A DNA stretch of 59,494 nucleotides from Neisseria gonorrhoeae (GTDB taxonomy: Bacteria; Pseudomonadota; Gammaproteobacteria; Burkholderiales; Neisseriaceae), in NCBI RefSeq assembly GCF_003315235.1, contig NZ_QNRU01000012.1, positions 1 to 59,494 on the forward strand, read 5' to 3'. The first letter of the stretch is position 1, and each line of letters begins with the position of its first letter. The notes under the pieces were generated by a model. The model made no database searches. It was not told the DNA's origin and was given only the letters and a program-made list of their open reading frames with translations. Both the position numbers and the translations under genes were made by a program. Shown in pieces: positions 1-8,983 of this stretch.

Positions 1-66
1 CTGAAGGCGATGTGTTTGAACCTGTTGAAAGCCGCCAACAGGCTAAGTGCGCCCGCTGCCGCCTAA
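1..66 (+). CDS. IS1106-type transposase, C-terminal fragment
   Basis: Frame +1 reads LKAMCLNLLKAANRLSAPAA plus one Ala and then TAA at 64-66. This is the C-terminal end that I recall for IS1106 (IS5 family, DDE) transposases of Neisseria. Only 21 codons are inside the window, so whether the element is intact or broken upstream cannot be told. Confidence 0.7.
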   Translation: MKAMCLNLLKAANRLSAPAAA

Positions 67-212
67 AAGGCGGCCCGGATGCCTGATTATCGGATATCCG
101 GGGGGATTAAGGGGATATTCGGGTAAAATTAGGAGGTATTTGGAGCGAAAACAGCCGAAAACCTGTGTTTGGGTTTCGGATGTCGAAGGAAGGGCTTTTT
201 TGCAAAGGCCTC
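1..212 (+). mobile_element. 3' end of an IS1106-like (IS5 family) insertion sequence
   Basis: The window opens inside an insertion sequence. Bases 1-66 encode the last residues of a transposase (separate entry). The following non-coding stretch ends with TTTTTTGCAAAGGCCTC at about 196-212, which resembles the terminal inverted repeat I recall for meningococcal IS1106 (GAGACCTTTGCAAAA on the other strand). The other end lies outside the window, so the full length and target duplication cannot be judged. Confidence 0.7.
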
Positions 213-251
213 ATGCCGTCTGAAACGCCAATTCCGCCGTTCAGACGGCAT
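213..251 (-). terminator. DUS-pair hairpin downstream of trpD
   Basis: Two inverted copies of the uptake sequence (ATGCCGTCTGAA and TTCAGACGGCAT) form a perfect stem just beyond the trpD stop codon and directly abutting the IS end. This is the usual Neisseria arrangement of uptake sequences doubling as a transcription terminator. Confidence 0.7.
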
Positions 252-278
252 TTGTTGCTTTATATCAAGTTTGCCGGC

Positions 279-1307
279 TTAGGCGAATTGCCGTGTAAAA
301 CCGACAAACTCCTCTTTTTTCGCCTTCGCCCTACCTGAATCGATGCCTTCCCGTGCGGCAGATATGCCGTCTGAAAGCGAAGCAGCGATATTTCCGGCAT
401 ATAAGGCGGCGGCGGTATTAAGCAATACGATATCGCGCGCCGCCCCTTCTTTCCCGTCCAGTACCTCGTTCATTTTCAACAAAGATTCCTGAGTATTGGC
501 AACTTTGATTTCATCCAAATTGCGGCGGGTTTCGATACCGAAATCTTCTGGGCGGATGTCGTATTCGCTGATTTTTCCGTCTTTGAGTTCGGCAACGCGC
601 GTTTTGCCCGTCAGTGTAATTTCATCCAAACCACCCTCCCCGCAAACGACCAAAACGTGTTTTGAGCCGAGTTGTTGCAAGACCCGCGACAAAATGCCGC
701 ACAAATCGGTGTGGAACACGCCCAAAAGCTGGTTCGGCGCGCCCGCAGGATTGGTTAACGGACCCAATATGTTGAAAATGCTTCGGAAACCGAGCGAACG
801 GCGCACCGGGGCGACATGGCGCATGGCACTGTGGTGATTGGGTGCGAACATAAACCCTATACCGGTCTGCCTGATACTTTGGGCAATCTGTTCGGGAGTC
901 AGGTTGAGGTTTGCGCCCATTTGCTCCATCACGTCAGCCGCACCGCTGGAGGAAGAGACCGACCGGCCTCCGTGTTTGGCAACCTTTGCGCCTGCCGCTG
1001 CAGCAACAAACATCGAAGTCGTCGAAATATTGAAGGTTTTCGCGCCATCCCCGCCCGTACCGACGATATCGACCAGCCCGTCCGCATCCTCCAGCGGCAC
1101 TTTTGACGCAAACTCGCACATCACGGCGGCGGCGGCGGTGATTTCGGAAACGGTTTCAACCTTGATACGCAAGCCGGTCAAAATCGCCGCAATTTGTTCG
1201 GGCGGCACTTTTCCGCTCATCATTTGGCGCATCAAGTCGGTCATTTCATCGTAAAACAACTCGTTATTGCTGATTAATCGTTCGATAGCCTGTTGCGGTG
1301 TAATCAT
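279..1307 (-). CDS. trpD: anthranilate phosphoribosyltransferase
   Basis: Cytosolic enzyme joining anthranilate to PRPP, the second committed step of tryptophan synthesis. The protein (342 residues) begins [11 protein letters not shown] and carries the PRPP-binding glycine loop [16 protein letters not shown] around residues 84-99 and the conserved [12 protein letters not shown] segment that follows. The start at 1307 is chosen over an in-frame ATG six codons upstream because GGAGG lies right before it. It follows trpG on the same strand after 63 bases that contain one uptake sequence, so the two are probably one operon. An internal uptake sequence occurs near 366. Length is normal for the family. 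Confidence 0.95.
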   Translation of the reverse strand: MITPQQAIERLISNNELFYDEMTDLMRQMMSGKVPPEQIAAILTGLRIKVETVSEITAAAAVMCEFASKVPLEDADGLVDIVGTGGDGAKTFNISTTSMFVAAAAGAKVAKHGGRSVSSSSGAADVMEQMGANLNLTPEQIAQSIRQTGIGFMFAPNHHSAMRHVAPVRRSLGFRSIFNILGPLTNPAGAPNQLLGVFHTDLCGILSRVLQQLGSKHVLVVCGEGGLDEITLTGKTRVAELKDGKISEYDIRPEDFGIETRRNLDEIKVANTQESLLKMNEVLDGKEGAARDIVLLNTAAALYAGNIAASLSDGISAAREGIDSGRAKAKKEEFVGFTRQFA

Positions 1308-1370
1308 TTTTTGTCCTCCGTTCAATATTCGGACGAAAATGCCGCCCGAAGGGCTTCAGACGGCATCACG

Positions 1371-1961
1371 TCAGATTTTTTGCGGTTTGAAGTTTTGAAA
1401 TTCAACTAAAAAATTGTTCAACATATCATGTCCGCGTTCGGTCAAGAGGGCTTCGGGGTGGAACTGCACGCCCTCGACGGCATATTCCTTATGGCGCACG
1501 CCCATAATTTCGCCGTCTTCCGTCCACGCCGTGATTTCCAAGCAATCCGGCAGCGTGCCGCGTTCGATAACGAGGCTGTGATAACGCGTACAGGTAACCG
1601 GATTGGGCAAACCCTTAAACATACCCTTGCCCGAATGGGACACGGGCGACACCTTACCGTGCATCAAGGTTTTTGCCCGTACCACATCTCCACCGAACGC
1701 TTCGCCTATCGTCTGATGCCCGAGGCACACGCCCATAATCGGCAGCCGGCCGGCAAAATGGCGCATGGCTTCTACTGAAATACCCGCCTCCTTAGGGGAA
1801 CACGGTCCGGGACCGATAACGAGATATTGCGGATTCAATGCCTCGATTTCCTCCAACGTAATATCATCGTTGCGGCGCACGGCGACTTCCTGCCCCAATT
1901 CTGCGAAATACTGGACGATGTTGTAAGTAAAACTGTCGTAATTGTCGATAAACAAAAGCAT
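1371..1961 (-). CDS. trpG: anthranilate synthase glutamine amidotransferase subunit (TrpG/PabA type)
   Basis: Class I glutamine amidotransferase, 196 residues, that releases ammonia from glutamine for the TrpE (or PabB) partner. Visible motifs are the N-terminal DNYDSFTYN, the oxyanion segment GPGPCSP, the nucleophile Cys79 in GVCLGHQ, and the His/Glu pair in [11 protein letters not shown]. It is the first gene of a minus-strand pair with trpD. The catalytic subunit TrpE is not in the window. Family members of this type often serve both tryptophan and folate synthesis; which applies here cannot be read from the sequence. Confidence 0.93.
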   Translation of the reverse strand: MLLFIDNYDSFTYNIVQYFAELGQEVAVRRNDDITLEEIEALNPQYLVIGPGPCSPKEAGISVEAMRHFAGRLPIMGVCLGHQTIGEAFGGDVVRAKTLMHGKVSPVSHSGKGMFKGLPNPVTCTRYHSLVIERGTLPDCLEITAWTEDGEIMGVRHKEYAVEGVQFHPEALLTERGHDMLNNFLVEFQNFKPQKI

Positions 1962-2328
1962 TTTGTGATTAACCTATTGATTTATAATTTGTTTATTATT
2001 AACTGCATTTCCGATACCCCCATCCATACCCCCTTATATCTTAGCGTGCCCGATGCGCCCTCGTGAATCTGGCGCAGAGCCTCGCGTTCTGACAAGTACG
2101 CCATTTTGCCACCTTTTCGACCGTTCGGGAACGTACCGTTTTTATGCCCTCATAAATTTTGGTTATCCGATAGCTAACATATAGCGGCGTTCGTGTTCAC
2201 ATCATTAACTTCCCTAAAATTAGGGTTAATACAAATTAACGCCATTAAATATCACAACCGTGTCATTTGAAAAACTTTTGCCTATGCCCTCTGAGTATTC
2301 TCAAAATCTTATGATATAAAAAATGCAA
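1962..2328. other. trpG-znuD divergent intergenic region
   Basis: About 370 bases without a supported gene between the divergent trpG and znuD starts. It is AT-rich near both genes and must hold both promoters. I see no repeat element, tRNA or convincing leader peptide in it; the only clear site is the Zur-type palindrome at its znuD end. Confidence 0.6.
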
Positions 2329-2343
2329 TGTTATATAATAACA
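2329..2343 (+). promoter_or_regulatory. Zur operator overlapping the znuD promoter
   Basis: The 15-base palindrome TGTTATATAATAACA fits the meningococcal Zur consensus that I recall (TGTTATDWWATAACA). It contains a TATAAT (2334-2339) in -10 position. Zur bound with zinc would cover the -10 and repress, so znuD is expected to be induced when zinc is scarce. Confidence 0.85.
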
Positions 2344-2371
2344 AAATTTTGAAATGCGACGAGAAGCCAAA

Positions 2372-4648
2372 ATGGCACAAATCACACTCAAACCAATTGT
2401 TTTATCAATTCTTTTAATCAACACACCCCTCCTCGCCCAAGCGCATGAAACTGAGCAATCGGTGGGCTTGGAAACGGTCAGCGTCGTCGGCAAAAGCCGT
2501 CCGCGCGCGACTTCGGGGCTGCTGCACACTTCGACCGCCTCCGACAAAATCATCTCCGGCGATACTTTGCGCCAAAAAGCCGTCAACTTGGGCGACGCTT
2601 TGGACGGCGTACCGGGCATCCACGCTTCGCAATACGGCGGCGGCGCATCCGCTCCCGTTATTCGCGGTCAAACGGGCAGACGGATTAAAGTATTGAACCA
2701 TCACGGCGAAACGGGCGATATGGCGGACTTTTCTCCCGATCACGCCATTATGGTAGATACCGCCTTGTCGCAACAGGTTGAAATCCTGCGCGGGCCGGTT
2801 ACGCTCTTGTACAGCTCGGGCAATGTGGCGGGGCTGGTCGATGTTGCCGATGGAAAAATCCCCGAAAAAATGCCTGAAAACGGCGTATCGGGCGAAGCCG
2901 GATTGCGTTTGAGCAGCGGCAATTTAGAAAAACTGACATCCGCAGGCATCAATATCGGACTGGGCAAAAACTTCGTGCTGCATACCGAAGGCTTGTACCG
3001 CAAATCGGGCGATTACGCCGTACCGCGTTACCGCAATCTGAAACGCCTGCCCGACAGCCATGCCGATTCGCAAACGGGCAGCATCGGGCTGTCTTGGGTG
3101 GGCGAAAAAGGCTTTATCGGCGCAGCATACAGCGACCGTCGCGACCGCTACGGCCTGCCTGCCCACAGCCACGAATACGATGATTGCCACGCCGACATCA
3201 TCTGGCAAAAGAGTTTGATCAACAAACGCTATTTGCAGCTTTATCCGCACTTGTTGACCGAAGAAGACATCGATTACGACAATCCGGGCTTGAGCTGCGG
3301 CTTCCACGACGGCGACGGTGCACACGCACACACCCACAACGGCAAACCGTGGATAGACCTGCGCAACAAACGCTACGAACTCCGCGCCGAATGGAAGCAG
3401 CCATTCCCCGGTTTTGAAGCCCTGCGCGTACATCTGAACCGCAATGACTACCACCACGACGAAAAAGCAGGCGATGCAGTAGAAAACTTCTTCAACAACA
3501 AAACACACAACGCCCGTATCGAGTTGCGCCACCAACCCATAGGCCGTCTGAAAGGCAGCTGGGGCGTGCAATATTTGGGACAAAAATCCAGCGCGCTTTC
3601 CGCCATTCCCGAAACCGTCCAACAACCGATGTTGATTGACAACAATGTCCGCCATTACAGCTTTTTCGGTGTAGAACAGGCAAATTGGGACAACTTCACG
3701 CTTGAAGGCGGCGTACGCGTGGAAAAACAAAAAGCCTCCATCCGGTACGACAAAGCATTGATTGATCGAGAAAACTACTACAACCAGCCCCTGCCCGACC
3801 TCGGCGCGCACCGCCAAACCGCCCGCTCGTTCGCACTTTCGGGTAACTGGTATTTCACGCCACACCACAAACTCAGCCTGACCGCCTCCCATCAGGAACG
3901 CCTGCCGTCAACGCAAGAACTGTACGCACACGGCAAGCACGTCGCCACCAACACCTTTGAAGTCGGCAACAAACACCTCAACAAAGAGCGTTCCAACAAT
4001 ATCGAACTCGCGCTGGGCTACGAAGGCGACCGCTGGCAATACAATCTGGCAGCCTACCGCAACCGATTCGGCAACTACATTTACGCCCAAACCTTAAACG
4101 ACGGACGCGGCCCCAAATCCATCGAAGACAACAGCGAAATGAAGCTCGTGCGCTACAACCAATCCGGTGCCGACTTCTACGGCGCGGAAGGCGAAATCTA
4201 CTTCAAACCGACACCGCGCTACCGCATCGGCGTTTCCGGCGACTATGTACGAGGCCGTCTGAAAAACCTGCCGTCCCTACCCGGCAGGGAAGATCCCTAC
4301 GGCAAACGTCCCTTCATCGCGCAGGACGACCAAAACGCCCCCCGCATTCCGGCTGCGCGCCTCGGCTTCCACCTGAAAACCTCGCTAACCGACCGTATCG
4401 ATGCCAATTTGGACTACTACCGCGTGTTCGCCCAAAACAAACTCGCCCGCTACGAAACGCGTACGCCCGGACACCATATGCTCAACCTCGGTGCAAACTA
4501 CCGCCGCAATACGCGCTATGGCGAGTGGAATTGGTACGTCAAAGCCGACAACCTGCTCAACCAATCCGTTTACGCCCACAGCAGCTTCCTCTCTGATACG
4601 CCGCAAATGGGCCGCAGCTTTACCGGCGGCGTAAACGTGAAGTTTTAA
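2372..4648 (+). CDS. znuD: TonB-dependent outer-membrane zinc receptor ZnuD
   Basis: A 758-residue TonB-dependent receptor: signal peptide ending ...LLAQA before HETEQ, a plug domain (about residues 35-160 of the precursor, with GVPGIHASQYGGG and the RGPVTLLYSSGN segment) and a 22-strand type barrel ending in Phe (NVKF). A His/Asp-rich extracellular loop (HDGDGAHAHTHNGK) fits zinc capture. In meningococci this protein (recalled as NMB0964, TdfJ) takes up zinc and has also been linked to haem. The ATG at 2372 is chosen: a transcript from the -10 at 2334-2339 would start near 2346, leaving the upstream ATG at 2354 without a ribosome site, whereas GAGAAG precedes 2372. Its operator is the Zur box just upstream. 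Confidence 0.93.
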   Translation: MAQITLKPIVLSILLINTPLLAQAHETEQSVGLETVSVVGKSRPRATSGLLHTSTASDKIISGDTLRQKAVNLGDALDGVPGIHASQYGGGASAPVIRGQTGRRIKVLNHHGETGDMADFSPDHAIMVDTALSQQVEILRGPVTLLYSSGNVAGLVDVADGKIPEKMPENGVSGEAGLRLSSGNLEKLTSAGINIGLGKNFVLHTEGLYRKSGDYAVPRYRNLKRLPDSHADSQTGSIGLSWVGEKGFIGAAYSDRRDRYGLPAHSHEYDDCHADIIWQKSLINKRYLQLYPHLLTEEDIDYDNPGLSCGFHDGDGAHAHTHNGKPWIDLRNKRYELRAEWKQPFPGFEALRVHLNRNDYHHDEKAGDAVENFFNNKTHNARIELRHQPIGRLKGSWGVQYLGQKSSALSAIPETVQQPMLIDNNVRHYSFFGVEQANWDNFTLEGGVRVEKQKASIRYDKALIDRENYYNQPLPDLGAHRQTARSFALSGNWYFTPHHKLSLTASHQERLPSTQELYAHGKHVATNTFEVGNKHLNKERSNNIELALGYEGDRWQYNLAAYRNRFGNYIYAQTLNDGRGPKSIEDNSEMKLVRYNQSGADFYGAEGEIYFKPTPRYRIGVSGDYVRGRLKNLPSLPGREDPYGKRPFIAQDDQNAPRIPAARLGFHLKTSLTDRIDANLDYYRVFAQNKLARYETRTPGHHMLNLGANYRRNTRYGEWNWYVKADNLLNQSVYAHSSFLSDTPQMGRSFTGGVNVKF

Positions 4649-4664
4649 AATCGGACAGGCAAAC

Positions 4665-4705
4665 AAAAAAGGTTTTCAGACGGCATTATGAAAACCTTTT
4701 TTTCT
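4665..4705 (+). terminator. terminator after znuD
   Basis: AAAAAAGGTTTT and AAAACCTTTTTT form an inverted repeat whose loop holds a single uptake sequence (TTCAGACGGCAT); the stem is followed by a T run. It lies 17 bases after the znuD stop. Confidence 0.8.
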
Positions 4706-4853
4706 TTTTAATCAACTTGTTAGGAAATATGGCAAAGACAAGGAACAAACCACTGTGCCATCATTCCCATTTTCTTTGTTTCATCATTCTTGCTTTCACG
4801 CCGTCATTCTCGCAAAAGCAGAAAAATCAAAAGCAAAAACCCAAGATCCCATC

Positions 4854-5150
4854 ATTCCCGCGCAGGCGGGAATCCAATTCATTCGGTTTCAGCCGTTTCC
4901 GATAAATCACCGTAACGTTAAGTTCCCGGATTCCCACTTTCGTGGGAATGACGGCGTAAAGGTTTCTGTTTTTTAAGTTTTAGGTAACTAATGAGTCGTC
5001 ATTCCCGCGCAGGCGGGAATCCAATTCGTTCGGTTTCTGTTATTTCTGATAAATCACCGTAACGTTAAGTTCCCGGATTCCCATTTTCGTGAACATAACG
5101 GTGTGAACATTAGCAAAAATTCAAAAAACCAAACTTCCTCATTCGTGTGA
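4854..5150. repeat. dRS3/NIME repeat block between znuD and psd
   Basis: Three clear dRS3 repeats of the form ATTCCC-N8-GGGAAT occur at 4854-4873, 4930-4949 and 5001-5020, with a decayed fourth near 5077-5096. They alternate with longer shared stretches (CCAATTC.TTCGGTTTC and ATAAATCACCGTAACGTTAAG, each seen twice). This is the neisserial intergenic mosaic element pattern. Short open frames here are not genes. Confidence 0.88.
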
Positions 5151-5187
5151 ATGATGGTACTGATATTTTCTATTTCAGTTCGCAAAA

Positions 5188-5967
5188 TTAATCTTTCAAC
5201 ACATCTTGCACAGCCGCCTGAATCTTAGCCGCCGCCGCTTCGATTTGCTGCTGTTCGGCAGATGGGTTTGCCGCTGTTTCAACCGAAGCAGCTTGTGAAA
5301 CAGGATCGGCTTGAGAATCAGTCAGCGGCAAACGCGCCAATACGGTTTTTACGCCGGTTACTTTATCACCAATCGCCACTTGCGCCTGCGCATCGACAGG
5401 CAGATACATATCCACGCGCGAACCGAAGCGGATAAAGCCATAGCGTTCGCCGCGGGACAGTTTCGCACCTGCTTGGGTGTAACACAAAATACGGCGTGCC
5501 ACCAGACCGGCCACTTGAACAAAAGTAATTTCACGACCGGAAGCCGTAGTCGCCAAAACCGCGTTGCGTTCGTTTTCCGTGCTGGCTTTGTCCAAATCCG
5601 CATTCACGAATTTGCCTTTGTTATAGACCACTTTCGTTACCGTACAATCGGCAGGCGATTTTTGCGAATGCACGTTGAACACGTTCATAAAAATACTGAT
5701 TTTCAAAGCATCGACATCACGATACGGATCGCGTGCGCGCTCGACCACCACGATACGGCCGTCAACCGGACTCAACACCGCTTCAGGATTTTGCGGAATT
5801 TCACGCGCAGGGTCGCGGAAAAACTGCAATGCAAATACGGTAAACACCCAAAACGGCAAAGACCACCAGCCGCAGCACATCGACACCAGCAGGCTCAAAG
5901 CCAAACCGCCGCCGATAATCGGCCAGCCCTCACGGGCGATAATCGGGTGGGGATAAAGACGGTTCAT
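5188..5967 (-). CDS. psd: phosphatidylserine decarboxylase proenzyme
   Basis: Membrane-associated, pyruvoyl-dependent enzyme that makes phosphatidylethanolamine from phosphatidylserine. The 259-residue proenzyme has an N-terminal hydrophobic segment (about residues 15-50), the conserved SPVDGRI, the FNVHSQKSP histidine segment, and the self-cleavage site FGS at residues 181-183; Ser183 would become the pyruvoyl group. It resembles the short PSD-A type but has an extra Ala/Gln-rich tail of about 60 residues. It is a single gene facing the NIME block, divergent from uvrA. Confidence 0.93.
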   Translation of the reverse strand: MNRLYPHPIIAREGWPIIGGGLALSLLVSMCCGWWSLPFWVFTVFALQFFRDPAREIPQNPEAVLSPVDGRIVVVERARDPYRDVDALKISIFMNVFNVHSQKSPADCTVTKVVYNKGKFVNADLDKASTENERNAVLATTASGREITFVQVAGLVARRILCYTQAGAKLSRGERYGFIRFGSRVDMYLPVDAQAQVAIGDKVTGVKTVLARLPLTDSQADPVSQAASVETAANPSAEQQQIEAAAAKIQAAVQDVLKD

Positions 5968-6120
5968 TTGTCATCCTTTTATTCAAATATATTAAATAGC
6001 GACATTATAACGGAATCCGCCGCGTTCCGCCGACAAATGCCGTCTGAACGCGGCTTCAGACGGCATCCGAGAAAGTGCTACAATATCGGTTTTCCTTTAT
6101 TTTTTCAGGCGGCATCCATT

Positions 6121-8973
6121 ATGTGCAACCATCATCCCCGACATTCGCACGACAACGACACCATCCGCATTCGCGGCGCGCGCACGCATAATTTGAAAAA
6201 CATCGATTTGGACATTCCCCGCCACAAGCTCGTGGTGGTAACAGGATTGTCAGGCAGCGGCAAATCATCGCTGGCGTTTGATACTTTATATGCCGAAGGG
6301 CAGCGGCGTTATGTCGAGAGCCTGTCTGCCTATGCGCGGCAGTTTTTGCAGATGATGGACAAACCCGATGTCGATTTGATTGAAGGCCTGTCGCCTGCGA
6401 TTTCCATCGAGCAGAAATCCACCAGCCACAATCCGCGTTCCACCGTCGGCACGGTAACGGAAATCCACGACTACCTGCGCCTTTTATACGCCCGTGTCGG
6501 CACGCCGTATTGCCCCGAACACAATTTGTCGCTGTCGAGCCAAACCGTGTCGCAGATGGTTGATGCCGTGTTGAAGCTGCCGGAAGACACGCGCGTGATG
6601 ATTCTGGGGCCGGCGGTGCGCGAGCGTAAGGGCGAGTTTGTCGATTTCTTTGCCGACTTGCAGGCGCAAGGCTTTGCCCGTGTGCGCGTGGACGGCGAAG
6701 TCTATCAGCTTGACGAAGTACCGAAGCTGGAAAAAAACATCAAACACAATATCGACGTCGTCATCGACCGCGTGAAAGTGAAAGCCGACATCAAACAACG
6801 ACTGGCGGAAAGTTTTGAAACCGCATTACGCCACGGCAACGAGCGCGCGCTGGCAATGGAAATGGACAGCGGCGAAGAACATTGGTTTTCCGCGCGTTTT
6901 GCCTGCCCCGTGTGTTCGTACAGCCTGCCCGAATTGGAACCGCGCCTCTTTTCGTTCAACAACCCGATGGGTTCCTGCCCGACTTGCGACGGCTTGGGCA
7001 ACACCAATTTCTTTGACCCCGAAAAAGTGGTCGCCCACCCTGAATTGTCATTGGCAACGGGCGCGATTGACGGCTGGGACAAGCGCAACCAGTTCTATTT
7101 CCAAATGATTCAATCGCTGGCGCATCATTATAAATTTGATGTCAACGTCGCTTGGGAAACTTTGCCTGAAAAAGTCAAAAAAGTCGTGTTGCACGGCTCG
7201 GGCAAAGAAGTCATTGATTTCACCTACCTGTCCGAACGCGGCACCACCTTCAACCGCAGCCACGCCTTCGAGGGCATCATCCCCAATCTCGAACGCCGCT
7301 ACCGCGAAACCGACAGCGAAACCGTGCGCGAAAAACTGCGCGAGTACCAAAATCACCGTGCCTGCCCGAGCTGCGGCGGCGCACGTTTGCGCAAAGAAGC
7401 ACGCTACGTTTACGTCGGCGGCGAACCGTTGCACGAAGTCTCCGCCTGGCCGCTGACCAAAACCCACCGATTCTTCGAAACGCTGGATTTGGACGGCAAC
7501 AAAAAACAGATCGCCGAAAAAATCCTCAAAGAAATCACCGAGCGGCTCGGCTTCTTGATTAACGTCGGACTGGATTACCTGAATCTAAGCCGTTCCGCCG
7601 AAACCCTTTCCGGCGGCGAAGCCCAGCGCATCCGCCTTGCCAGCCAAATCGGCAGCGGCCTGACCGGCGTGATGTACGTTTTGGACGAACCCTCCATCGG
7701 CCTGCACCAGCGCGACAACGACCGCCTGCTCGCCACCCTCAAACGCCTGCGCGATTTGGGCAACAGCGTAATTGTGGTCGAACACGACGAAGACGCCATC
7801 CGCGAAGCCGATTTCGTCGTCGATATGGGCCCCGGCGCGGGCGAACACGGCGGCAACGTACTGATTGCCGACACACCCGAAAATGTCGCCAAATGCGAAA
7901 AATCCGTTACCGGACAATACCTCGGCGGTAAAAAATCCATTGCCGTGCCGTCTGAACGCACGCCCGTCAATCCCGGCCGAATGCTCGTCCTCAAAGGCGC
8001 GCGCGGCAACAACCTCAAAAACGTAACCCTCGAGTTGCCGCTTGGTTTGATTACCTGCATCACCGGCGTATCCGGCAGCGGCAAATCCACCCTGATTAAC
8101 GACACCCTCGCCAAAATCACCGCCCGCGAACTCAACCGCGCCCAAGAAGAGCCCGCCCCATACGACGACATCCGCGGCCTCGAACACCTCGACAAAGTCA
8201 TCAACGTCGACCAATCCCCCATCGGCCGCACCCCGCGCTCCAACCCCGCCACCTACACCGGTCTGTTCACCCCCATCCGCGAACTCTTCGCCGGCGTACC
8301 CCTCTCGCGCGAACGCGGCTACAACGTCGGCAGATTCTCCTTCAACGTCAAAGGCGGCCGCTGCGAAGCCTGCCAAGGCGACGGCGTAATCAAAGTCGAA
8401 ATGCACTTCCTGCCCGACGTGTACGTCCCCTGCGAAGTCTGCCACGGCAAACGCTACAACCGCGAAACCCTCGAAATCCAATACAAAGGCAAAAACATCA
8501 GCCAAGTCCTCGACATGACGGTCGAAGAAGCCCGCGAATTTTTCGACGCCGTCCCCACCGTATCGCGCAAACTGCAAACCCTGATGGACGTAGGTCTCGG
8601 CTACATCCGCCTCGGCCAATCCGCCACCACCCTCTCCGGCGGCGAAGCCCAGCGCGTCAAACTCGCCTTGGAACTCTCCAAACGCGACACCGGCAGAACG
8701 CTCTACATCCTCGACGAACCCACCACCGGCCTGCACTTCGCCGACATCGCCCTGCTGCTGGAAGTCATAGGCCGTCTGAAAGGCAAAGGCAACTCGATTG
8801 TGATTATCGAGCATAATCTGGATGTAATTAAAACCGCGGATTGGATTGTGGACTTAGGGCCGGAAGGCGGCGATGGTGGGGGTAAGGTTATCGCGAAAGG
8901 TAGCCCTGAACAAGTGGCTAAAATTAAGGGGAGTTATACTGGGAAGTATTTGAAAGTAGCGTTGAATAAGTAA
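6121..8973 (+). CDS. uvrA: excinuclease ABC subunit A
   Basis: Damage-recognition ATPase of nucleotide excision repair, 950 residues. It shows two ABC ATPase halves: Walker [10 protein letters not shown] at residues 42-50, an [12 protein letters not shown] signature and [12 protein letters not shown], then in the second half [21 protein letters not shown] and [12 protein letters not shown]. Zinc-finger pairs CPVC/CPTC and CEAC/CEVC are also present. The ATG at 6121 opens the conserved [20 protein letters not shown]; the frame is open far upstream, but that part is antisense to psd. The last 50-60 codons (from about 8790) use AT-ending codons unlike the C-ending codons before, suggesting that the 3' end was imported together with the next gene. 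Confidence 0.96.
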   Translation: MCNHHPRHSHDNDTIRIRGARTHNLKNIDLDIPRHKLVVVTGLSGSGKSSLAFDTLYAEGQRRYVESLSAYARQFLQMMDKPDVDLIEGLSPAISIEQKSTSHNPRSTVGTVTEIHDYLRLLYARVGTPYCPEHNLSLSSQTVSQMVDAVLKLPEDTRVMILGPAVRERKGEFVDFFADLQAQGFARVRVDGEVYQLDEVPKLEKNIKHNIDVVIDRVKVKADIKQRLAESFETALRHGNERALAMEMDSGEEHWFSARFACPVCSYSLPELEPRLFSFNNPMGSCPTCDGLGNTNFFDPEKVVAHPELSLATGAIDGWDKRNQFYFQMIQSLAHHYKFDVNVAWETLPEKVKKVVLHGSGKEVIDFTYLSERGTTFNRSHAFEGIIPNLERRYRETDSETVREKLREYQNHRACPSCGGARLRKEARYVYVGGEPLHEVSAWPLTKTHRFFETLDLDGNKKQIAEKILKEITERLGFLINVGLDYLNLSRSAETLSGGEAQRIRLASQIGSGLTGVMYVLDEPSIGLHQRDNDRLLATLKRLRDLGNSVIVVEHDEDAIREADFVVDMGPGAGEHGGNVLIADTPENVAKCEKSVTGQYLGGKKSIAVPSERTPVNPGRMLVLKGARGNNLKNVTLELPLGLITCITGVSGSGKSTLINDTLAKITARELNRAQEEPAPYDDIRGLEHLDKVINVDQSPIGRTPRSNPATYTGLFTPIRELFAGVPLSRERGYNVGRFSFNVKGGRCEACQGDGVIKVEMHFLPDVYVPCEVCHGKRYNRETLEIQYKGKNISQVLDMTVEEAREFFDAVPTVSRKLQTLMDVGLGYIRLGQSATTLSGGEAQRVKLALELSKRDTGRTLYILDEPTTGLHFADIALLLEVIGRLKGKGNSIVIIEHNLDVIKTADWIVDLGPEGGDGGGKVIAKGSPEQVAKIKGSYTGKYLKVALNK

Positions 8974-8983
8974 GGATGCTCAA

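Noticed and set aside
2924-3892. 322-codon frame antisense to znuD
   Set aside because: Shadow of the znuD codon bias; no start signal and no family resemblance.
4717-4976. Short frames in the znuD-psd gap
   Set aside because: They lie within dRS3/NIME repeats and encode repeat-derived peptides only.
4854-5096. Regularly spaced repeats as a possible CRISPR array
   Set aside because: The units are dRS3 palindromes with variable centres and shared flanks, no constant repeat with unique spacers and no cas genes.
7585-8814. Long open frame (409 codons) antisense to uvrA
   Set aside because: It is rich in Val, Ala, Gly and Phe as expected for the complement of uvrA codons, has no ribosome site and no recognisable domain.
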